A DNA stretch of 6,592 bases from an uncultured bacterium (GTDB taxonomy: Bacteria > Eisenbacteria > RBG-16-71-46 > CAIMUX01). The stretch lies in contig CAMPIC010000165.1 of NCBI GenBank assembly GCA_946886185.1, positions 1 to 6,592 of the forward strand, in the 5' to 3' direction. The position numbers were made by a program, and so were the translations under genes. Positions 6,242 through 6,592 of this stretch are shown piece by piece. The notes under the pieces are model-generated. The model did no database searches. It was not told the origin of the DNA and was given only the letters and a program-made list of their open reading frames with translations. Position 1 is the first letter of the stretch. The number at the start of each line of letters is the position of its first letter.

Positions 6242-6268
6242 TGGTCGAGTATCGCGGAGAATCGACCA
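6242..6268. repeat. 7-bp perfect inverted repeat
   Basis: TGGTCGA (6242-6248) pairs with TCGACCA (6262-6268) around a 13-nt loop. It lies 17 bp before the GCGGGA/TCCCGC hairpin, so the two could be parts of one repeat element. Function unknown. Confidence 0.5.
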
Positions 6269-6285
6269 ATCCCAACGTGTCGATC

Positions 6286-6302
6286 GCGGGAGGCACTCCC
6301 GC
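6286..6302. repeat. Compact GC-rich palindrome, REP-like
   Basis: GCGGGAGGCACTCCCGC is a 6-bp perfect stem with a 5-nt loop. Short palindromes of this form are typical of dispersed REP-type elements in GC-rich genomes. With one copy visible, that identity is a guess. Confidence 0.4.
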
Positions 6303-6369
6303 ACCGCCAAGCGAATGTGGCGTCGTCCCGCGCGCCAATCCATCGTTTTGTATTGATTCGTTGGCAAGT

Positions 6370-6395
6370 CGCCGTGACAGTCCGGTCCGACGGCG
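6370..6395. repeat. 6-bp perfect inverted repeat with inner stem
   Basis: CGCCGT (6370-6375) pairs with ACGGCG (6390-6395). GAC (6376-6378) and GTC (6385-6387) can extend the stem across a 2-nt bulge. No T-run follows. Confidence 0.4.
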
Positions 6396-6554
6396 CACAG
6401 GATCCATCTTCATAAATCGATACGATTTGCGTAAACAGAGACCAGCAGCTCATATTCTCCCCCGCGAACGCGGCGTATTGGGATCCCCGGGTGAGTTGCG
6501 ACGACCCCCAAGTCTTATGCAGCGTGATAACCTAGTGTGGTTAAATGATTAATT

Positions 6555-6560
6555 TATAAT
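6555..6560 (+). promoter_or_regulatory. Consensus -10 box of a promoter for the next gene
   Basis: TATAAT at 6555-6560 lies in a strikingly AT-rich patch (6541-6565, three G/C in 25) inside otherwise GC-rich DNA. No good -35 is present at the usual 16-18 bp distance (6531-6538 reads CCTAGTGT), so an activator or an alternative arrangement may be needed. Transcription would start near 6567 and give a leader of about 26 nt before the expected start codon. Confidence 0.5.
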
Positions 6561-6578
6561 TCTAGATTGGACATACGT

Positions 6579-6585
6579 GGAGGGG
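6579..6585 (+). promoter_or_regulatory. Shine-Dalgarno of a gene starting just past the right edge
   Basis: GGAGGGG at 6579-6585 is followed by only 7 more bases with no start codon at good spacing, so the initiation codon should lie at or just after 6592. The gene itself is not visible. Confidence 0.6.
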
Positions 6586-6592
6586 CCATAGC

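Larger units (their letters stand above)
6089..6540. other. 450-bp region without a convincing gene
   Basis: A TTG-initiated open frame (6172-6552, 126 codons) shows no recognisable domain, no good ribosome site and runs through the promoter-like end, so I do not call it. Minus-strand frames are Cys/Arg/Trp-rich and look like chance. What the stretch does hold is a series of perfect short inverted repeats, listed separately. Confidence 0.55.

Noticed and set aside
6172..6552. 126-codon open frame with a TTG start
   Set aside because: No clear ribosome site or domain, crosses several palindromes and ends inside the AT-rich promoter of the next gene.

Overview
The window looks like a chromosomal, origin-proximal segment of a GC-rich (roughly 60%) Gram-negative-type bacterium. 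The order jag - rsmG - parS - parA - parB is the classic neighbourhood of the replication origin in many bacteria. A bactofilin downstream of parAB recalls Deltaproteobacteria/Myxococcota and several little-studied phyla. I cannot name the phylum from sequence alone. All recognisable genes are on the plus strand.

Layout. (1) 1-909: the 3' part of jag (khpB), an RNA-binding protein with KH and R3H domains. Its frame is open through the left edge, so it is cut by the window. A strong hairpin follows the stop. (2) About 1200-1895: rsmG (gidB), the 16S rRNA G527 methyltransferase. The mnmE/mnmG (gidA) genes that often sit near it are absent. (3) 1896-3166: about 1.3 kb with no credible gene but several small hairpins and a twice-repeated motif/hairpin module. 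(4) 3167-3182: a perfect consensus parS, with a candidate promoter starting 5 bp beyond it. (5) 3293-6027: a compact set of parA, parB (11-bp overlap), a small one-pass membrane coiled-coil protein, and a bactofilin. The membrane protein resembles the N-terminal, non-catalytic part of M23 envelope peptidases. The set closes with a perfect 15-bp stem hairpin. (6) 6089-6592: about 500 bp without a convincing gene, holding hairpins and ending in an AT-rich promoter and Shine-Dalgarno for a gene that starts just past the right edge.

Working together: ParB should load at the adjacent parS as a CTP-dependent clamp, and ParA should move the origin region over the nucleoid. The bactofilin could form a membrane-attached polymer. 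The small membrane protein is well placed to link that polymer to the envelope. ParABS anchored by bactofilins is established in Myxococcus xanthus. Whether this cluster works the same way is inference. The most interesting point is the M23-like gene without a catalytic domain, sitting between parB and the bactofilin.
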